Notes: a model not told the origin generated them from the letters alone. A DNA stretch of 64,000 bases from an uncultured beta proteobacterium (GCA_903838565.1 CAILZB010000133.1:21640-85639), one strand, 5' to 3'. Counted from the stretch's first letter, positions 18,287 to 28,051 are shown. Numbers and translations: made by a program.

Positions 18287-18376
18287 CTCACCCCAACCCT
18301 CTCCCGCAAGCGGGCGAGGGGGAAATATTCACTCCCTACTCGCTTGACCCTTTGGGGAGAGGGCGGGGGTGAGGGG
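18287..18376. repeat. REP-like palindromic element
   Basis: CTCACCCC-CCCTCTCCC on the left (18287-18305) pairs with the right arm (18355-18373) at 17 of 19 positions. The ~49-base loop contains a further CAAGCG/CGCTTG pairing. The CTCACCCC/GGGGTGAG ends are typical of widespread proteobacterial intergenic palindromes. It abuts the phnW stop codon and separates phnW from the ligase gene. It may attenuate transcription or stabilise the upstream message. Confidence 0.7.
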
Positions 18377-19486
18377 TCAACCAGCCGCTGCAATCCCCAT
18401 GTCCTGCAACGCCAGCGCCACTGCGTGCACGGCCTGCTCGATCTCGCTCTGGCCAATGGCGCCTATGCAGCCGACGCGGAAGGTCTCCACCTGCGTCAGT
18501 TTACCGGGGTAGAGCAAAAAGCCATGCGCGCGCACCGCCGCGTAAAAGGTCTTGAAGTCGTACTTGGTGTGGGCCGGCGCGTGAAAGGTGACGATGATGG
18601 GCGCCTGCACCGACGGATCCAGAAACGGCTTGAAGCCAAGCCGCGACATGCCGCCAATCAGGGTTTCGTAGTTGGCCGTGTAGCGCGCCAGGCGCGCCGG
18701 CTGGCCGCCTTCGGCCTCGAATTGCGCAATCGCCTCGTGCAGCGCGACCACCACATGCGTGGGCGGGGTGAAGCGCCACTGCGTGGTCTTTTCCATGTAC
18801 TGGTACTGGTCGTACAGGTCCATCGCCAGCGACTGGCTGCGGCCCGCACAGGCGTCCAGCACGGCCTTGCGGATGAACACGAAGCCCATGCCGGGAACGC
18901 CCTCCAGGCACTTGCCGCTGGCGGCCACCAGGGCGTCGAAGCGGGTCTTGCGCGCGTCGATTTCCAGTGCGCCAAAGGAGCTCATGGCGTCGACGACCAG
19001 GCCCTTGCCGTGGGCCGCGCAGACATCGGCCACCGCCTGCAAGGGGTTGAGCACACCGGCGCTGGTCTCGCAGTGGATCAGCACCACGTGCGTGATGCTC
19101 GCATCCTTTGCCAACGCCTGCTCCAGCGCCGCGGGATCGACCGGGACCGAATCCTCAAACCCGAGCACGCTGCAGCGCCGCCCCATGAGGGTGGAGATGC
19201 GCGCCGCGCGCTTGCAGTAGGCACCGTTGTCCAGCACCAGCACGTGACCATCGTGCGGTACCAGCGTGGCGATCGCGGCCTCGACGCTGAAGGTGCCGCT
19301 GCCCTGCAAGGGCACGACCACATGGCTGTCGTGGCCGTGGATGATGTCCAGCAGGCTCTTGCGCACGCTCGCGGTCACGGCGTTGAAGTCCGCATCCCAG
19401 GAGCCCCAGTCCTTGAGCATCGCCAGCTTGGTGCGCAGCGTCGTCGTGAGCGGTCCGGGGGTGAGCAAAATTCGGTCTCTGTCCAT
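18377..19486 (-). CDS. phnW: 2-aminoethylphosphonate:pyruvate transaminase
   Basis: This 369-residue class-V PLP aminotransferase converts 2-AEP and pyruvate to phosphonoacetaldehyde and alanine. The family N-terminus [10 protein letters not shown] is at 7-16, [12 protein letters not shown] at 59-70, and the PLP lysine is K192 in [14 protein letters not shown]. The start has a perfect AAGGAG 6 bases upstream. A much longer frame upstream is only the antisense-like continuation over the permease gene and is not used. It is the first catabolic gene after the PhnS2-T2-U2 transporter, 14 bases downstream of the permease gene, which strongly fixes the pathway. Confidence 0.95.
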   Translation of the reverse strand: MDRDRILLTPGPLTTTLRTKLAMLKDWGSWDADFNAVTASVRKSLLDIIHGHDSHVVVPLQGSGTFSVEAAIATLVPHDGHVLVLDNGAYCKRAARISTLMGRRCSVLGFEDSVPVDPAALEQALAKDASITHVVLIHCETSAGVLNPLQAVADVCAAHGKGLVVDAMSSFGALEIDARKTRFDALVAASGKCLEGVPGMGFVFIRKAVLDACAGRSQSLAMDLYDQYQYMEKTTQWRFTPPTHVVVALHEAIAQFEAEGGQPARLARYTANYETLIGGMSRLGFKPFLDPSVQAPIIVTFHAPAHTKYDFKTFYAAVRAHGFLLYPGKLTQVETFRVGCIGAIGQSEIEQAVHAVALALQDMGIAAAG

Positions 19487-19500
19487 GTGATCTCCTTTGA

Positions 19501-21213
19501 TTAACGCGCTCGCCAGGCTTGGGTGCGCCGGTTGCTCCACCAGGCAAAGCCCTTGAACAGCAGCGTCGCCACGGAAGATGACAGTGCGATCAGCACCGCC
19601 ATGGCGGCGGCGGCGCCCATCTCGCCGGCCTCGTCCAGGTTCAGGATCGCGATCGACGCCACCTTGGTCTCGGGCGAATACAGGAACACCACGGCCGAGA
19701 TCGTGGTCATGGCGTTGATGAAGAAGTAGCGCCCCATGTCGATCAGCGCCGGCGCGCAGACCGGCAGCGTGACGCGCCAGAAGGTTTTGTAAAAAGGCAC
19801 CTTGAGCGAGGCGCTGACGGCTTCGAACTCGCTGTCCAGCGCCTTCAGAGCCGTCACCGCCGTGAGGTGGCCGGTGGTGTAGAAGTGCACGATGGAGCAC
19901 AGCGTGAGCAGAGTGAGCGTGTGGTACAGGCCGCCCAGGGGATTGCCGGGCGCATTGAAGAAGAAGATGTAGCCCAGGCCCAGCACCAGCCCCGGCACTG
20001 CCATCGGCACCACCGCCAGCAGGCGCAGCAGTCCGTGCAGAGCGGCCACGCCCTTGGTTTTTTCCAGCAGGTAGGCGCCGGAAAACACCAGCGTCGTGCC
20101 GAACAGGGCAGTGCCTGCAGCCATCTTCAGGCTGTTGAAAAAGGCCACGCCGACCTCGGCGTCCAGCAGTCCGAGCTGGTAGTGGCGCCAGCTGGGCGTG
20201 AGGTTGTAGGGCCAGAAGGTGGCAAAGGAGGCGAACACGGCCATGCCCAGCATCGCCAGCACCAGCGCGGCGATGGACACGCAGTACAGCGTCATGAGTC
20301 GGTCGAACAGCGGCGCCGGCTGGGGCGAGTACGGCACGGCGCGGGCGGTGAGCATCGCGGTCTGGCGCCGGCTCACGTAGTGGTCCACGGCGAAGGTCAG
20401 CAGCGCGGGCGCGAGCAGCAGGATGGCCACGACCGCGCCCTTGGAGAAATCCTGCTGGCCTATGACCAGCTTGAACACGTCGGTGGCGAGCACGTTGAAG
20501 TTGCCGCCGATCACCTTGGGAATGCCGAAGTCGGTGATCACCAGCGTGAAGGTCACGAGCGCGGCCGAGATCAGTCCGTACTTGGCGCCGGGCAGCGTGA
20601 TGGTGAAGAACTTGCGCGCCGCGCTCGTGCCCATGGCGTCGGCGGCCTCGTACAGGCGCGCGTCCGACAGGCTCAAGCCCGTCACCAGGATCATCAGCGT
20701 GTGCGGAAACACGGCGATGCACTCGGCCAGAACGATGCCCGGCGCGCCATAGATCTGCTCGATGCCCAGGTCCTGCATCCAGTCCTTGAGCACGCCCTGA
20801 TTGCCAAACCAGTAGATCAGCGAGATCGCCGACAAGAGCGAGGGCGCCAGCAGCGGGATCAGCGTCACGCCGCGAAACAGCGACTTCATCGGCATGCAGG
20901 AGCGCGTCAGCGCGTAGGCAAAGGCAAAGGCCAGCGGCAGCGCGATCAGCGTCACTGTGCCCGACACCCACAGGCTGTTCCACAGGCTGCCCAGCAGCGC
21001 CGGGGTTTTGGCGTATTCGATGAAGTTGGCAAACCAGACGAACTCGCCTGCAGGCCCCTGCAGTGCCTGCAGCAGGATCGCCAGCAGGGGTGCGGCCAGG
21101 AAAGCGATCAGTGTCAGCGCAATCAGCGCCAGCGCCACATGCGCGATGCGGTCCACCCCATGCTGCTGGAGCTTGGGCGGACGGGTCACGGCAGGCATGG
21201 GCAACACCGCCAT
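19501..21213 (-). CDS. phnU2: 2-aminoethylphosphonate ABC transporter permease (fused, two permease units)
   Basis: This 570-residue inner-membrane protein has about 12 membrane segments and two permease cytoplasmic loops. These are [20 protein letters not shown] (around 190-210) and [25 protein letters not shown] (around 475), each meeting the ATPase. The fused layout is that of the PhnU2 type (TIGR03262) in PhnS2-T2-U2 systems, rather than separate PhnU and PhnV. It overlaps the ATPase gene by one base and lies 14 bases before phnW. Transport of 2-AEP is inferred from family and neighbours. Confidence 0.9.
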   Translation of the reverse strand: MAVLPMPAVTRPPKLQQHGVDRIAHVALALIALTLIAFLAAPLLAILLQALQGPAGEFVWFANFIEYAKTPALLGSLWNSLWVSGTVTLIALPLAFAFAYALTRSCMPMKSLFRGVTLIPLLAPSLLSAISLIYWFGNQGVLKDWMQDLGIEQIYGAPGIVLAECIAVFPHTLMILVTGLSLSDARLYEAADAMGTSAARKFFTITLPGAKYGLISAALVTFTLVITDFGIPKVIGGNFNVLATDVFKLVIGQQDFSKGAVVAILLLAPALLTFAVDHYVSRRQTAMLTARAVPYSPQPAPLFDRLMTLYCVSIAALVLAMLGMAVFASFATFWPYNLTPSWRHYQLGLLDAEVGVAFFNSLKMAAGTALFGTTLVFSGAYLLEKTKGVAALHGLLRLLAVVPMAVPGLVLGLGYIFFFNAPGNPLGGLYHTLTLLTLCSIVHFYTTGHLTAVTALKALDSEFEAVSASLKVPFYKTFWRVTLPVCAPALIDMGRYFFINAMTTISAVVFLYSPETKVASIAILNLDEAGEMGAAAAMAVLIALSSSVATLLFKGFAWWSNRRTQAWRAR

Positions 21214-22274
21214 CAGAAGACCTTGATGCGTTCTGGCAGCAGTTTCAGCGTCACGCTGGATCCGACCTCAAGTGACTGCTCCGACAGGAAGTTCAGCGAC
21301 AGATAGACCATGAGCTTGTGCGCGCCGAGTGCTTCGGCCCGCACGTGCACGTGGCAGTAGGAACCCAGGAACTCGATCTTCTCGATGCGCGCCTCAAACA
21401 CATGCGCGTCTCCGGCAGCGATGGGCCGCGCCAGCACGTCTTCGGGCCGCAGGTAGACGCGCACCTCGCGGTCTGCGCCAACGCTGGGCAGGCACATGCT
21501 GCCAAAGCGCAACTCGCCCTGAACCCGCTGCGCGCTCAGCACGTTGATCTTGCCGACGAAGTCCGCGACAAAGGGCGACGCCGGCTCGCGGTAAATGTCC
21601 ATGGGCGTGCCAACCTGTTCGATCACGCCGTGGTTCATCACGACGATGCGGTCGGCCACGCTCAATGCCTCTTCCTGATCGTGCGTCACCATGATGGTGG
21701 TCACGCCCAGCTTTTGCTGCAACGCGCGGATTTCGCCGCGCAGGCGGATGCGCTCGAGCGCGTCCAGCGCCGACAGCGGCTCGTCCAGCAGCAACAGGCC
21801 GGGAGACGTTGCCAGGGCCCGGGCCAGCGCAATGCGCTGCTGTTGACCGCCCGAGAGCTGGCCGGGAAATTTCGATTCACTGCCCGGCAGTCCCACCAGC
21901 TTCACCAGCTCGGCGACGCGCTGTTTGATCTCGGCGCGCGGCGTCTTGCGGTTCACCAGCCCATAGGCCACGTTGTCGGCCACGCTCAGGTTCGGAAACA
22001 GCGCGTAGCTCTGGAACACGATGCCGTAGTCGCGCTGCGCGGGCGGCAGCAGCGAGATGTCGCGCCCGGCCTGCAGGATCTCGCCGGCGCTTTGCACCTC
22101 CAGGCCGGCGATGATGCGCAACAGCGTGGTCTTGCCGCAGCCCGAGGGCCCCAGGAAGCAGACGAACTCGCCCCGTCCGATCTCCAGGTTGATGTCCTGC
22201 AGCGCGGTGAAGTTGCCAAAGTCCTTGCGGATATGGCGCAGGTCGAGAAAAGGGGGTGGGCTCATGCGCTCCAT
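21213..22274 (-). CDS. phnT2: 2-aminoethylphosphonate ABC transporter ATP-binding protein
   Basis: This 353-residue ABC ATPase has Walker [10 protein letters not shown] (near 40), signature [15 protein letters not shown], Walker [13 protein letters not shown] and switch His in [19 protein letters not shown]-like regulatory C-terminus follows (residues ~240-353). It belongs to the PhnT2/spermidine-putrescine-iron type of importer ATPases. The first ATG is used; an ATG 9 bases downstream (22265) with GGAG just in front is equally possible. It is coupled to the permease gene by a one-base overlap. Confidence 0.92.
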   Translation of the reverse strand: MERMSPPPFLDLRHIRKDFGNFTALQDINLEIGRGEFVCFLGPSGCGKTTLLRIIAGLEVQSAGEILQAGRDISLLPPAQRDYGIVFQSYALFPNLSVADNVAYGLVNRKTPRAEIKQRVAELVKLVGLPGSESKFPGQLSGGQQQRIALARALATSPGLLLLDEPLSALDALERIRLRGEIRALQQKLGVTTIMVTHDQEEALSVADRIVVMNHGVIEQVGTPMDIYREPASPFVADFVGKINVLSAQRVQGELRFGSMCLPSVGADREVRVYLRPEDVLARPIAAGDAHVFEARIEKIEFLGSYCHVHVRAEALGAHKLMVYLSLNFLSEQSLEVGSSVTLKLLPERIKVF

Positions 22275-22352
22275 GTCGAAGGGCCGCCCGCCGGGCGGTC
22301 AAAGAAGGGGCCACTCAGTCCAGCCGGGCGGCCCCGGGGTTTCGCCAGGGAA

Positions 22353-23390
22353 TCAGCGCTTCTCGGTCTTGCCGTCGTAGCGCGAGGTCCACTCGGTCAG
22401 GATGCGGGCGCGCTGTTCGGCGGCGTAGTTGAAGTCGAGCTTGACCAGGCGCTGCTCGTAGTCCTTGGGCACGTTGGCCAGCGGAGCTGCCACGCCGGGC
22501 TGAGCCGTGATGGCGAAGTTCTTGCCGTACAGCAGCATCGCGTCCTTGCTCGAAGCCCAGTCCGCCAGCTTCTTGGCCGCGTCCAGTTTCTTCGTGCCCT
22601 TGTGGATGGCGAAGGCCTCCAGATCCCAGCCCAGGCCTTCCTTGGGGAACACCAGGTCGATGGGCGCGCCCTTGGCCTTGTTGGCGTTGGCGCGGTACTC
22701 GAAGGAAATGCCCACGACAAACTCGCCGCTGGCCGCCATGTTGCAGGGCTTGGAGCCCGAGTGCGTGTACTGCGCGATGTTGTTGTGCAGACCGTCCATG
22801 AACTTCCAGCCGCCGCCTTTGCCGGCCTGGTCGCCAAACAGCGTGAGCCAGGCCACCACGTCAAAGTAGCCGGTGCCGCTGGAGGCGGGATTGGGCATGA
22901 CGATCTGGCCCTTGTACACGGGCTTGGTCAGGTCCTGCCAGCTCTCCGGCTTGGGGATGTTCCTCTTCTTCGCTTCCACGGTGTTGAAGCACACAGTGGC
23001 GCCCCACACGTCCATGCCCCACCAGGCCGGCACGGCCTTCTTGTCGCGGTACTGGCTCATGATGGCGTCCAGGTTCAGCGGCGCATAGGGCTCGAGCATG
23101 CCCTGCTTGTCCATCAGCGCCAGGCTGGAGGCGGCCACGCCCATCACCACGTCGGCCTGGGGGTTGGCCTTTTCCGCCAGCAGCTTGGCCGTGATCACGC
23201 CCGTGGAGTCGCGCACCCACTTGATTTCAATGTCGGGGTAGGACTTGTTGAAGCCTTCCTGGTAGGCCTTGACCTGATCGGTTTCCAGCGCGGTGTAGAC
23301 CAGCAACTGGGTCTTCTGCGCGAACGCCGCAGCGCTGAGCGCCAGCAGGCTCGTCACGACAAGAGATTTCGGCAAAGTGGATAGACGCAC
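22353..23390 (-). CDS. phnS2: 2-aminoethylphosphonate ABC transporter substrate-binding protein
   Basis: This periplasmic binding protein of about 345 residues has a Sec signal (KSLVVTSLLALSAAAFA, cleavage before QKTQ). Its mature part is of the iron/thiamine/2-AEP type (LLVYTALETDQVKAY; SSGTGYFDVVAWL; VVGISFEYRAN). The GTG at 23390 is chosen because AAGGAG lies 6 bases upstream; the frame also has an ATG at 23417 that would add nine residues ahead of the signal. It is the first gene of the phnS2-T2-U2-W operon. It is divergent from the GntR regulator across a region containing a candidate operator. Confidence 0.9.
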   Translation of the reverse strand: MRLSTLPKSLVVTSLLALSAAAFAQKTQLLVYTALETDQVKAYQEGFNKSYPDIEIKWVRDSTGVITAKLLAEKANPQADVVMGVAASSLALMDKQGMLEPYAPLNLDAIMSQYRDKKAVPAWWGMDVWGATVCFNTVEAKKRNIPKPESWQDLTKPVYKGQIVMPNPASSGTGYFDVVAWLTLFGDQAGKGGGWKFMDGLHNNIAQYTHSGSKPCNMAASGEFVVGISFEYRANANKAKGAPIDLVFPKEGLGWDLEAFAIHKGTKKLDAAKKLADWASSKDAMLLYGKNFAITAQPGVAAPLANVPKDYEQRLVKLDFNYAAEQRARILTEWTSRYDGKTEKR

Positions 23391-23504
23391 GTGGGACTCC
23401 TTGAGGTAAATTCGCAATACTGTGACGCTTGGGTGACAACATGATGACAGAACCTCAGGGGTGGACGCAAGCGCACATTCCCGACTGGCAATTGTTTTTT
23501 GCTG

Positions 23505-23516
23505 ATTGTTGACAAT
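23505..23516 (+). promoter_or_regulatory. Candidate GntR operator of the 2-AEP regulon
   Basis: ATTGTTGACAAT is a near-perfect inverted repeat (ATTGT-TG-ACAAT), 18 bases before the regulator start and in the control region shared with phnS2. The identical 12-mer recurs, inverted, upstream of phnX at 29078-29089, and the flanking TTTTGC is shared too. GntR/FCD regulators usually bind short palindromes of this kind. Confidence 0.6.
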
Positions 23517-23533
23517 TGTGATTCAATGACGGC

Positions 23534-24241
23534 ATGCCCGCTGCGCTCCATCCCACCATCGCCCTGCTGCAAAGCAGTTCGCTCTCCAGCGTGGTGCAGC
23601 AGGAGATCGAGCGCGCCATTCTGGCGGGCGACTACCCACCCGGATCGAAGTTGAGCGAAGCCGCGCTGGCCGAGAAGCTGGGCGTCTCCCGCGGCCCCGT
23701 GCGCGAGGCGTTCCGCATGCTCGATGAGGCGGGCCTGGTGCGCAGCGAAAAGAACCGCGGCGTGTTCGTGCGCGCCATTCCGATGGACGAGGCGCTGGAG
23801 ATCTTCGATCTGCGCGCTGCCATGGACGAGTGGGTCGGCAAGCGGCTGGCCGAGAGCATCACGGCCGAGCAGGTCAGGGAACTCAAGGCGCTGGTGGCGG
23901 AAATGGAAGAGGCGGTGAAGGCGCAGGACGCGCGCCTGTACCACCTGGCGAATCTCCGCTTTCATGACCGCATGGTCGAGATGGTGGGCAACCGCAAGCT
24001 GACCGACACCTACCGCCGGCTGATCAAGGAGCTGTCGTTGTTTCGGCGCCAGAATCTGGCCGATGCGGTGCTGATGCGCACCTTCCTCAGCGAGCACAAG
24101 AAGATCGTGAAAGCGATCGCTTCCGGCGACGGGCAAGCCGCCGCGCGCGCGATGCTCGAGCACGTGATGCAGAGCAAGCAGCGCACGCTGGCCAACGATG
24201 TGCTCCAGCGCGGCCTTGCGCCGAGCGCCTCGGGCCGCTGA
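23534..24241 (+). CDS. phnR: GntR/FCD transcriptional regulator of phosphonate use
   Basis: This 235-residue regulator has an N-terminal winged helix (about 20-80; LSEAALAEKLGVSRGPVREAFRMLDEAGLV) and a C-terminal FCD helical effector domain (about 88-225; FDLRAAMDEWV, FHDRMVEM, EHKKIVKAI with metal-binding His/Asp). The sequence and place match the Burkholderia-type phosphonate-associated regulators (TIGR03338 family, inferred). It diverges from the transporter operon and is followed 21 bases later by the class-III PLP enzyme. It probably senses 2-AEP or phosphonoacetaldehyde and controls both directions plus phnX. Confidence 0.88.
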   Translation: MPAALHPTIALLQSSSLSSVVQQEIERAILAGDYPPGSKLSEAALAEKLGVSRGPVREAFRMLDEAGLVRSEKNRGVFVRAIPMDEALEIFDLRAAMDEWVGKRLAESITAEQVRELKALVAEMEEAVKAQDARLYHLANLRFHDRMVEMVGNRKLTDTYRRLIKELSLFRRQNLADAVLMRTFLSEHKKIVKAIASGDGQAAARAMLEHVMQSKQRTLANDVLQRGLAPSASGR

Positions 24242-24262
24242 CGCCCAACAGGTCAATGTCAG

Positions 24263-25654
24263 GTGAAACCTACCCAAAGCGAGGGCGATGTCAACCAGTC
24301 GCCCCGGCGCAGCCAGTGGCAGTCGCAGCATGTGGAGCCCGAAACGCGCGCCCTGCTCGCGCGTGACAGCGCGGCGTTCCTGCACCAGTCGGTGTCCACA
24401 CCCTGCCTGAGCGCGGTCGCCAAGGCTGATGGCATCTGGATCGAAGACACGGGCGGGCGCCGCTACATGGATTTCCATGGCAACAACGTGCACCATGTCG
24501 GCTATGCCCATCCGCACGTCATCGCGGCGATCAAGGACCAGCTCGATGCCCTGACTTTTGCCCCGCGCCGTTTCGCCAGCGAGCGCGCGGTGGAACTGGC
24601 TGAAGTTCTGGGCCAGCGCTTCCTGTCGCTGACAGGTCATGCCGGCAAAGTGCTGTTCACCACCGGCGGCTCCGACGCGGTGGAAGTGGCGATCAAGCTG
24701 GCGCGCATCGCCACCGGTCGTTTCAAGACGCTGAGCTTCTGGGACTCGTTTCACGGCGCCGGTTTTGGCGCTTCCAGTGTTGGCGGGGAGTCGCTGTTTC
24801 GCAGCGGGAATGCAGTGGGGCCCCTGCTTCCCGGCACCGAACATGTGGCGCCCTTCGGCTGCTACCGCTGCCCCTACGGCCACGCGGTGGATGACAGCGG
24901 CCAGCCGCGGCTCGATCAATGCCGACTCGCCTGCGCCAGCATGGTGCGCTACGTGCTCGAGCGCGAGGGCGACGTGGCGGCCGTGATCGCCGAGCCGGCG
25001 CGCGCCGTGCCCTTCATCCCGCCGCCGGGCTACTGGCAGGCCGTGCGCGACGCCTGCCACGCGCACGGCACGCTGCTGATCTTCGACGAGATCCCCACCG
25101 GGCTGGGCAAGACCGGGCGCTTCTTCGCCGCAGAACACGACGGCGCAGCGCCCGACATCGTGGTGCTGGGCAAGGCGCTGGGCGGCGGCGTGCTGCCGAT
25201 CGCCGCCTGCATCGCACGCGCCGATCTGGACGTCGCGGGCGCTTATGCGCTGGGCCACTACACGCACGAGAAGAATCCGGTCACGGCAGCGGCCGCGCTG
25301 GCCACGCTCGAGGTCATCGAGCGCGAGCGCCTGGTCGAGAACGCAGCGCGCGTGGGCGACTACGCGCTGGAACGACTGCAGGAGATGAAGCAGCGTCACG
25401 CGCTGATCGGCGACGTGCGGGGACGGGGTCTGCTGCTGGGGCTGGATCTCGTCAGCGAGCGCGATCTCAAGACGCCGGCCGCCGACGCGGCCGAGCGCGT
25501 GCTCTACGCAGCGCTGTCGCGTGGCCTGTCCTTCAAGACCACGATGGGCAACGTGCTCACGCTGACCCCGCCGCTGATCACCACGCGCGCGCAGATGGGG
25601 CAGGCACTCGACATCCTGGACGAATGCCTGGCCGAGGTCAGCTCCGGCAGTTGA
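24263..25654 (+). CDS. pbfA: Class-III aminotransferase-fold PLP enzyme, candidate 1-hydroxy-2-AEP ammonia-lyase (PbfA)
   Basis: This 463-residue fold-type-I PLP enzyme has TTGGSDAVEVAIKLAR (phosphate cup), FDEIPTGLGKTGRFFA and the PLP lysine in LGKALGGGVLP (about K303). Class-III enzymes next to phnW often act as PbfA. PbfA removes ammonia from (R)-1-hydroxy-2-aminoethylphosphonate to give phosphonoacetaldehyde, widening the PhnW pathway. A GTG start fits best; an upstream ATG (24256) is out of frame. It lies in an apparent operon with phnR. The class is certain. The PbfA assignment rests on context, and a conventional omega-aminotransferase is the alternative. Confidence 0.75.
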   Translation: MKPTQSEGDVNQSPRRSQWQSQHVEPETRALLARDSAAFLHQSVSTPCLSAVAKADGIWIEDTGGRRYMDFHGNNVHHVGYAHPHVIAAIKDQLDALTFAPRRFASERAVELAEVLGQRFLSLTGHAGKVLFTTGGSDAVEVAIKLARIATGRFKTLSFWDSFHGAGFGASSVGGESLFRSGNAVGPLLPGTEHVAPFGCYRCPYGHAVDDSGQPRLDQCRLACASMVRYVLEREGDVAAVIAEPARAVPFIPPPGYWQAVRDACHAHGTLLIFDEIPTGLGKTGRFFAAEHDGAAPDIVVLGKALGGGVLPIAACIARADLDVAGAYALGHYTHEKNPVTAAAALATLEVIERERLVENAARVGDYALERLQEMKQRHALIGDVRGRGLLLGLDLVSERDLKTPAADAAERVLYAALSRGLSFKTTMGNVLTLTPPLITTRAQMGQALDILDECLAEVSSGS

Positions 25655-25666
25655 ACGGCTGGCGCC

Positions 25667-26287
25667 TCAGCGGGCCTGGGCGCTGGGGCGCTCCGCCACG
25701 CGGTCGCGCCAGGCCTGCAGCGCGTGCAGGCCATGGGCCGAGGGCTTGAACTTCATCAGCTTGGCGAACTCGATGCCACAGAACGCGGTGATGTCGGCCA
25801 CGGTGAAGCGCGCGCCGGCCATCCAGGGCTGACGCTGCAGCAGCTGATCAAACCAGCGCGCCGCCTCCAGCACCTTGTGCGCCTGTGACTGGCCGAACTC
25901 GGGAAACTGCGGCTGCTCCAGCACCGCCAGGCCCGGGTGCGAGTGCCGAACGCTGTTGGCAATGCCCAGCAGCAGCTGCCACTCGACGCGCCGATCGGCC
26001 ATTTCAATGAAGGCCCGTTCTTCGAAGTCGACGCCCATCAGGTTGGGCTCGGGGTAGAGGCCTTCAAGGTAGCTGCAGATGGCGCGGGATTCGGTCAGCA
26101 CGCGACCGTCGTCAAGTTCCAGCGCCGGCACTTTGGCCAGCGGGCTCTTGGCGCGGTAGCTCTCGCCCTTGTGCTCCAGCGCGTTCAGGTCGACGTCCAC
26201 CCGTTCGATGCCGGTGATGTTCTTCTCGTGCATGAACATGGTCACGCGCCGCGGGTTGGGCGCACCTGGAGCGTTGTACAGCTTCAT
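25667..26287 (-). CDS. Glutathione S-transferase family protein
   Basis: This 206-residue protein has an N-terminal thioredoxin-fold GST domain (1-80; MKLYNAPGAPNPRRVTMFMH, with ALELDDGRVLTESRAICSYL holding the cis-Pro and glutathione-binding Glu-Ser). An all-helical C-terminal domain follows. GGGAGGCG precedes the ATG. It starts 2 bases after the upstream GST gene, so the two form an operon. It converges on the PbfA candidate with 12 bases between stops. The substrate is unknown. Confidence 0.88.
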   Translation of the reverse strand: MKLYNAPGAPNPRRVTMFMHEKNITGIERVDVDLNALEHKGESYRAKSPLAKVPALELDDGRVLTESRAICSYLEGLYPEPNLMGVDFEERAFIEMADRRVEWQLLLGIANSVRHSHPGLAVLEQPQFPEFGQSQAHKVLEAARWFDQLLQRQPWMAGARFTVADITAFCGIEFAKLMKFKPSAHGLHALQAWRDRVAERPSAQAR

Positions 26288-26289
26288 GT

Positions 26290-27000
26290 TCAGACGCCTC
26301 CCAGTTTCGATTGACCCTGCTCCAGCATCGTGCGCGCGCCCTGGGCAAACTGCTCTGCCTTTTGCGGGTCGTCCACGCGCAGATCCATCGAGGAAACGGG
26401 CCGCTCGATGCCGCGCTGCACGGCCGGGCGGGCGCGGATCTGATCGCGCCAGCGTTTCAGGTGCGGCAGGTCGTCCACTTCCACTCCGGACCAGCGGTGC
26501 GTGCGCACCCAGGCCCAGTTGGCGATGTCGGCGATGGAATAGTCGCCGGCCAGAAATTCGTGCTCCTTCAGGTGCCCGTCGAGCACGCGGAACAGGCGCT
26601 TGCTCTCGCCCTGGTAGCGTTCGATGACGCTGGGGATCTTCTCGGGAAAGTAGCGGAAGAACACATTCGCCTGACCCATCATCGGACCGATGCCGCCCAT
26701 CTGGAACATCAGCCACTGGAGCACGCGGGAGCGACCCTTGGGATCGGTGGGCATCAGCTGGCCAGTCTTCTCCGCCAGGTAGATCAGACAGGCGCCCGAC
26801 TCGAACACGGCAAAGTCGTCTTCGTCGCGGTCCACGATCGCGGGGATGCGGCCGTTGGGATTGATCGCCAGAAATTCCGGGCGCTTTTGTTCTGCCTTGG
26901 TCAGATCCAGCACCTGGAGGGCATAGGGCAGGCCCAGCTCTTCCAGTGCGATGGACACTTTGTGTCCGTTGGGAGTGGCTGCGGTGTAGAGATCGATCAT
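26290..27000 (-). CDS. Glutathione S-transferase, Ure2p/YfcG-like
   Basis: This 236-residue GST has the Ure2p/YfcG-type N-terminus ([21 protein letters not shown]). In the first 90 residues it has [12 protein letters not shown] and [16 protein letters not shown], and the helical domain has [17 protein letters not shown]. YfcG-like proteins act as glutathione-dependent disulfide-bond reductases or peroxidases. It is the first gene of the two-gene GST operon. The upstream 534 bases are non-coding. Confidence 0.88.
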   Translation of the reverse strand: MIDLYTAATPNGHKVSIALEELGLPYALQVLDLTKAEQKRPEFLAINPNGRIPAIVDRDEDDFAVFESGACLIYLAEKTGQLMPTDPKGRSRVLQWLMFQMGGIGPMMGQANVFFRYFPEKIPSVIERYQGESKRLFRVLDGHLKEHEFLAGDYSIADIANWAWVRTHRWSGVEVDDLPHLKRWRDQIRARPAVQRGIERPVSSMDLRVDDPQKAEQFAQGARTMLEQGQSKLGGV

Positions 27001-27534
27001 GAGGCGCGTCCGGACAGGTGTTGAGTTCACGCATCGTAGCGGGTCGAGCCCTGGCCTTCGCGCCGGGTGCCGGAATGCACCCACAAGGTGATGTGCCAAG
27101 CGCTGCCAGCAGCGGCGGCTTGTTGGGTCGCCGGATGGCTGCTCGCGCTGGCTCAGGTCGCCGCGGCGCCCGGCTCCGCGGCTGTCCCCCGGCCTACGGC
27201 CTCCTCCTTGATGCCGCTGCGCCAGGCACCACGACGACCTGAGCTAACAGACTGACGTGGTGATCGAAGCGCATACCGTTGGGGTTTGTGGACGACGACG
27301 CTGGGGCGGGCGGCGCAGCGAAATAAAGGCGGAGCCAAGGCCGAAGGCCGCGGGCGGGGGACATTCGCGTAGCCGCCTGCCCCAGAGCCGTCGTCTGGCA
27401 CCTGCTTCCAAACTGCGAAGCACATCATCACGCCCATCATGGAGGGAACGGGCAAACTTATCCACATCGCTGTCGCCAATCAGGAAACTCTCCATAGAAT
27501 GGACGCCTCCTCGAACTGACGAAGGAACAAAACC
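27001..27534. other. Gene-free stretch with GC-rich inverted sequences
   Basis: No credible gene is seen on either strand in this 534-base gap; the open frames here are Arg/Pro/Ala-rich and lack family features. An imperfect inverted pair lies around 27291-27313 (GACGACGCTGGGGCGGGCGG) and 27373-27395 (CCGCCTGCCCCAGAG-CCGTCGTC). It encloses a GC-rich core with further self-complementarity (GGCCGAAGGCC). The block looks like a dispersed intergenic repeat or a decayed insertion, but I find no second copy in the window. The last ~60 bases should hold the promoter of the SRPBCC gene. Confidence 0.5.
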
Positions 27535-28017
27535 ATGTCACTGAACGCCGATGAAATTGCGCTGGATGAGCGCGAATTGGTTCTCACCCGGCTTATCGAT
27601 GCGCCGCACGACAAGCTGTTTCGCTGCTGGACCGAGCCCGCGCTGATCGTCCAGTGGTTTACGCCACCACCCTGGAAAACGATTCACGCCGAAACCGATG
27701 TCCGCGCGGGTGGATCGTCGCTGATCGTGATGCAGGGGCCGGACGGAACACAGACGCCCAATCGCGGCGTCTACCTCGAGGTCGTGAAGACCCAGCGGCT
27801 GGTCTTCACGGATGCCTACACTTCCGCCTGGGTGCCTTCAGCCAAGCCTTTCTTCACCTGCGTGCTGAGCTTTGAAGCGGAAGGCACAAGGACGCGCTAC
27901 ACGGCACGCGCCTTGCACTGGACGAAGGAAGACCGAGATATGCACGACCGCATGGGGTTTCATGCGGGCTGGGGCATTGCGACGGATCAGCTGGCAGCGT
28001 TGGCGGCAACACTCTGA
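27535..28017 (+). CDS. SRPBCC/AHSA1-family protein
   Basis: This 160-residue protein matches the START/AHSA1-like fold. The N-terminal LTRLIDAPHDKLFRCWTEPALIVQWFTPPPW motif and C-terminal MGFHAGWGIATDQLAAL helix are characteristic of the activator-of-Hsp90-homology 1 group in bacteria. These proteins bind hydrophobic ligands; no reaction is known. GAAGGAA lies in front of the ATG. There is no ArsR regulator next to it, although one is a frequent partner in other genomes. It converges on phnX. Confidence 0.85.
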   Translation: MSLNADEIALDERELVLTRLIDAPHDKLFRCWTEPALIVQWFTPPPWKTIHAETDVRAGGSSLIVMQGPDGTQTPNRGVYLEVVKTQRLVFTDAYTSAWVPSAKPFFTCVLSFEAEGTRTRYTARALHWTKEDRDMHDRMGFHAGWGIATDQLAALAATL

Positions 28018-28051
28018 TGGCCGACGCTGTTGCGGGGCTATCGGCCGTGTG

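Noticed and set aside
16955..19504. 849-codon plus-strand open frame across the ligase and phnW genes
   Set aside because: It lies opposite two well-identified genes and runs through the REP-like element. It has no family features and an antisense-like composition.
18377..20983. Fusion of phnW with ~500 upstream codons
   Set aside because: The upstream part overlaps the permease gene in another frame and is Arg/Ala-rich. phnW has its own ATG with an ideal AAGGAG.
27244..27495. Possible small gene on the minus strand (MESFLIGDSD...)
   Set aside because: After ~30 plausible residues the frame turns into an Arg/Pro-rich translation of the GC-rich block. There is no ribosome-binding site and no family match.
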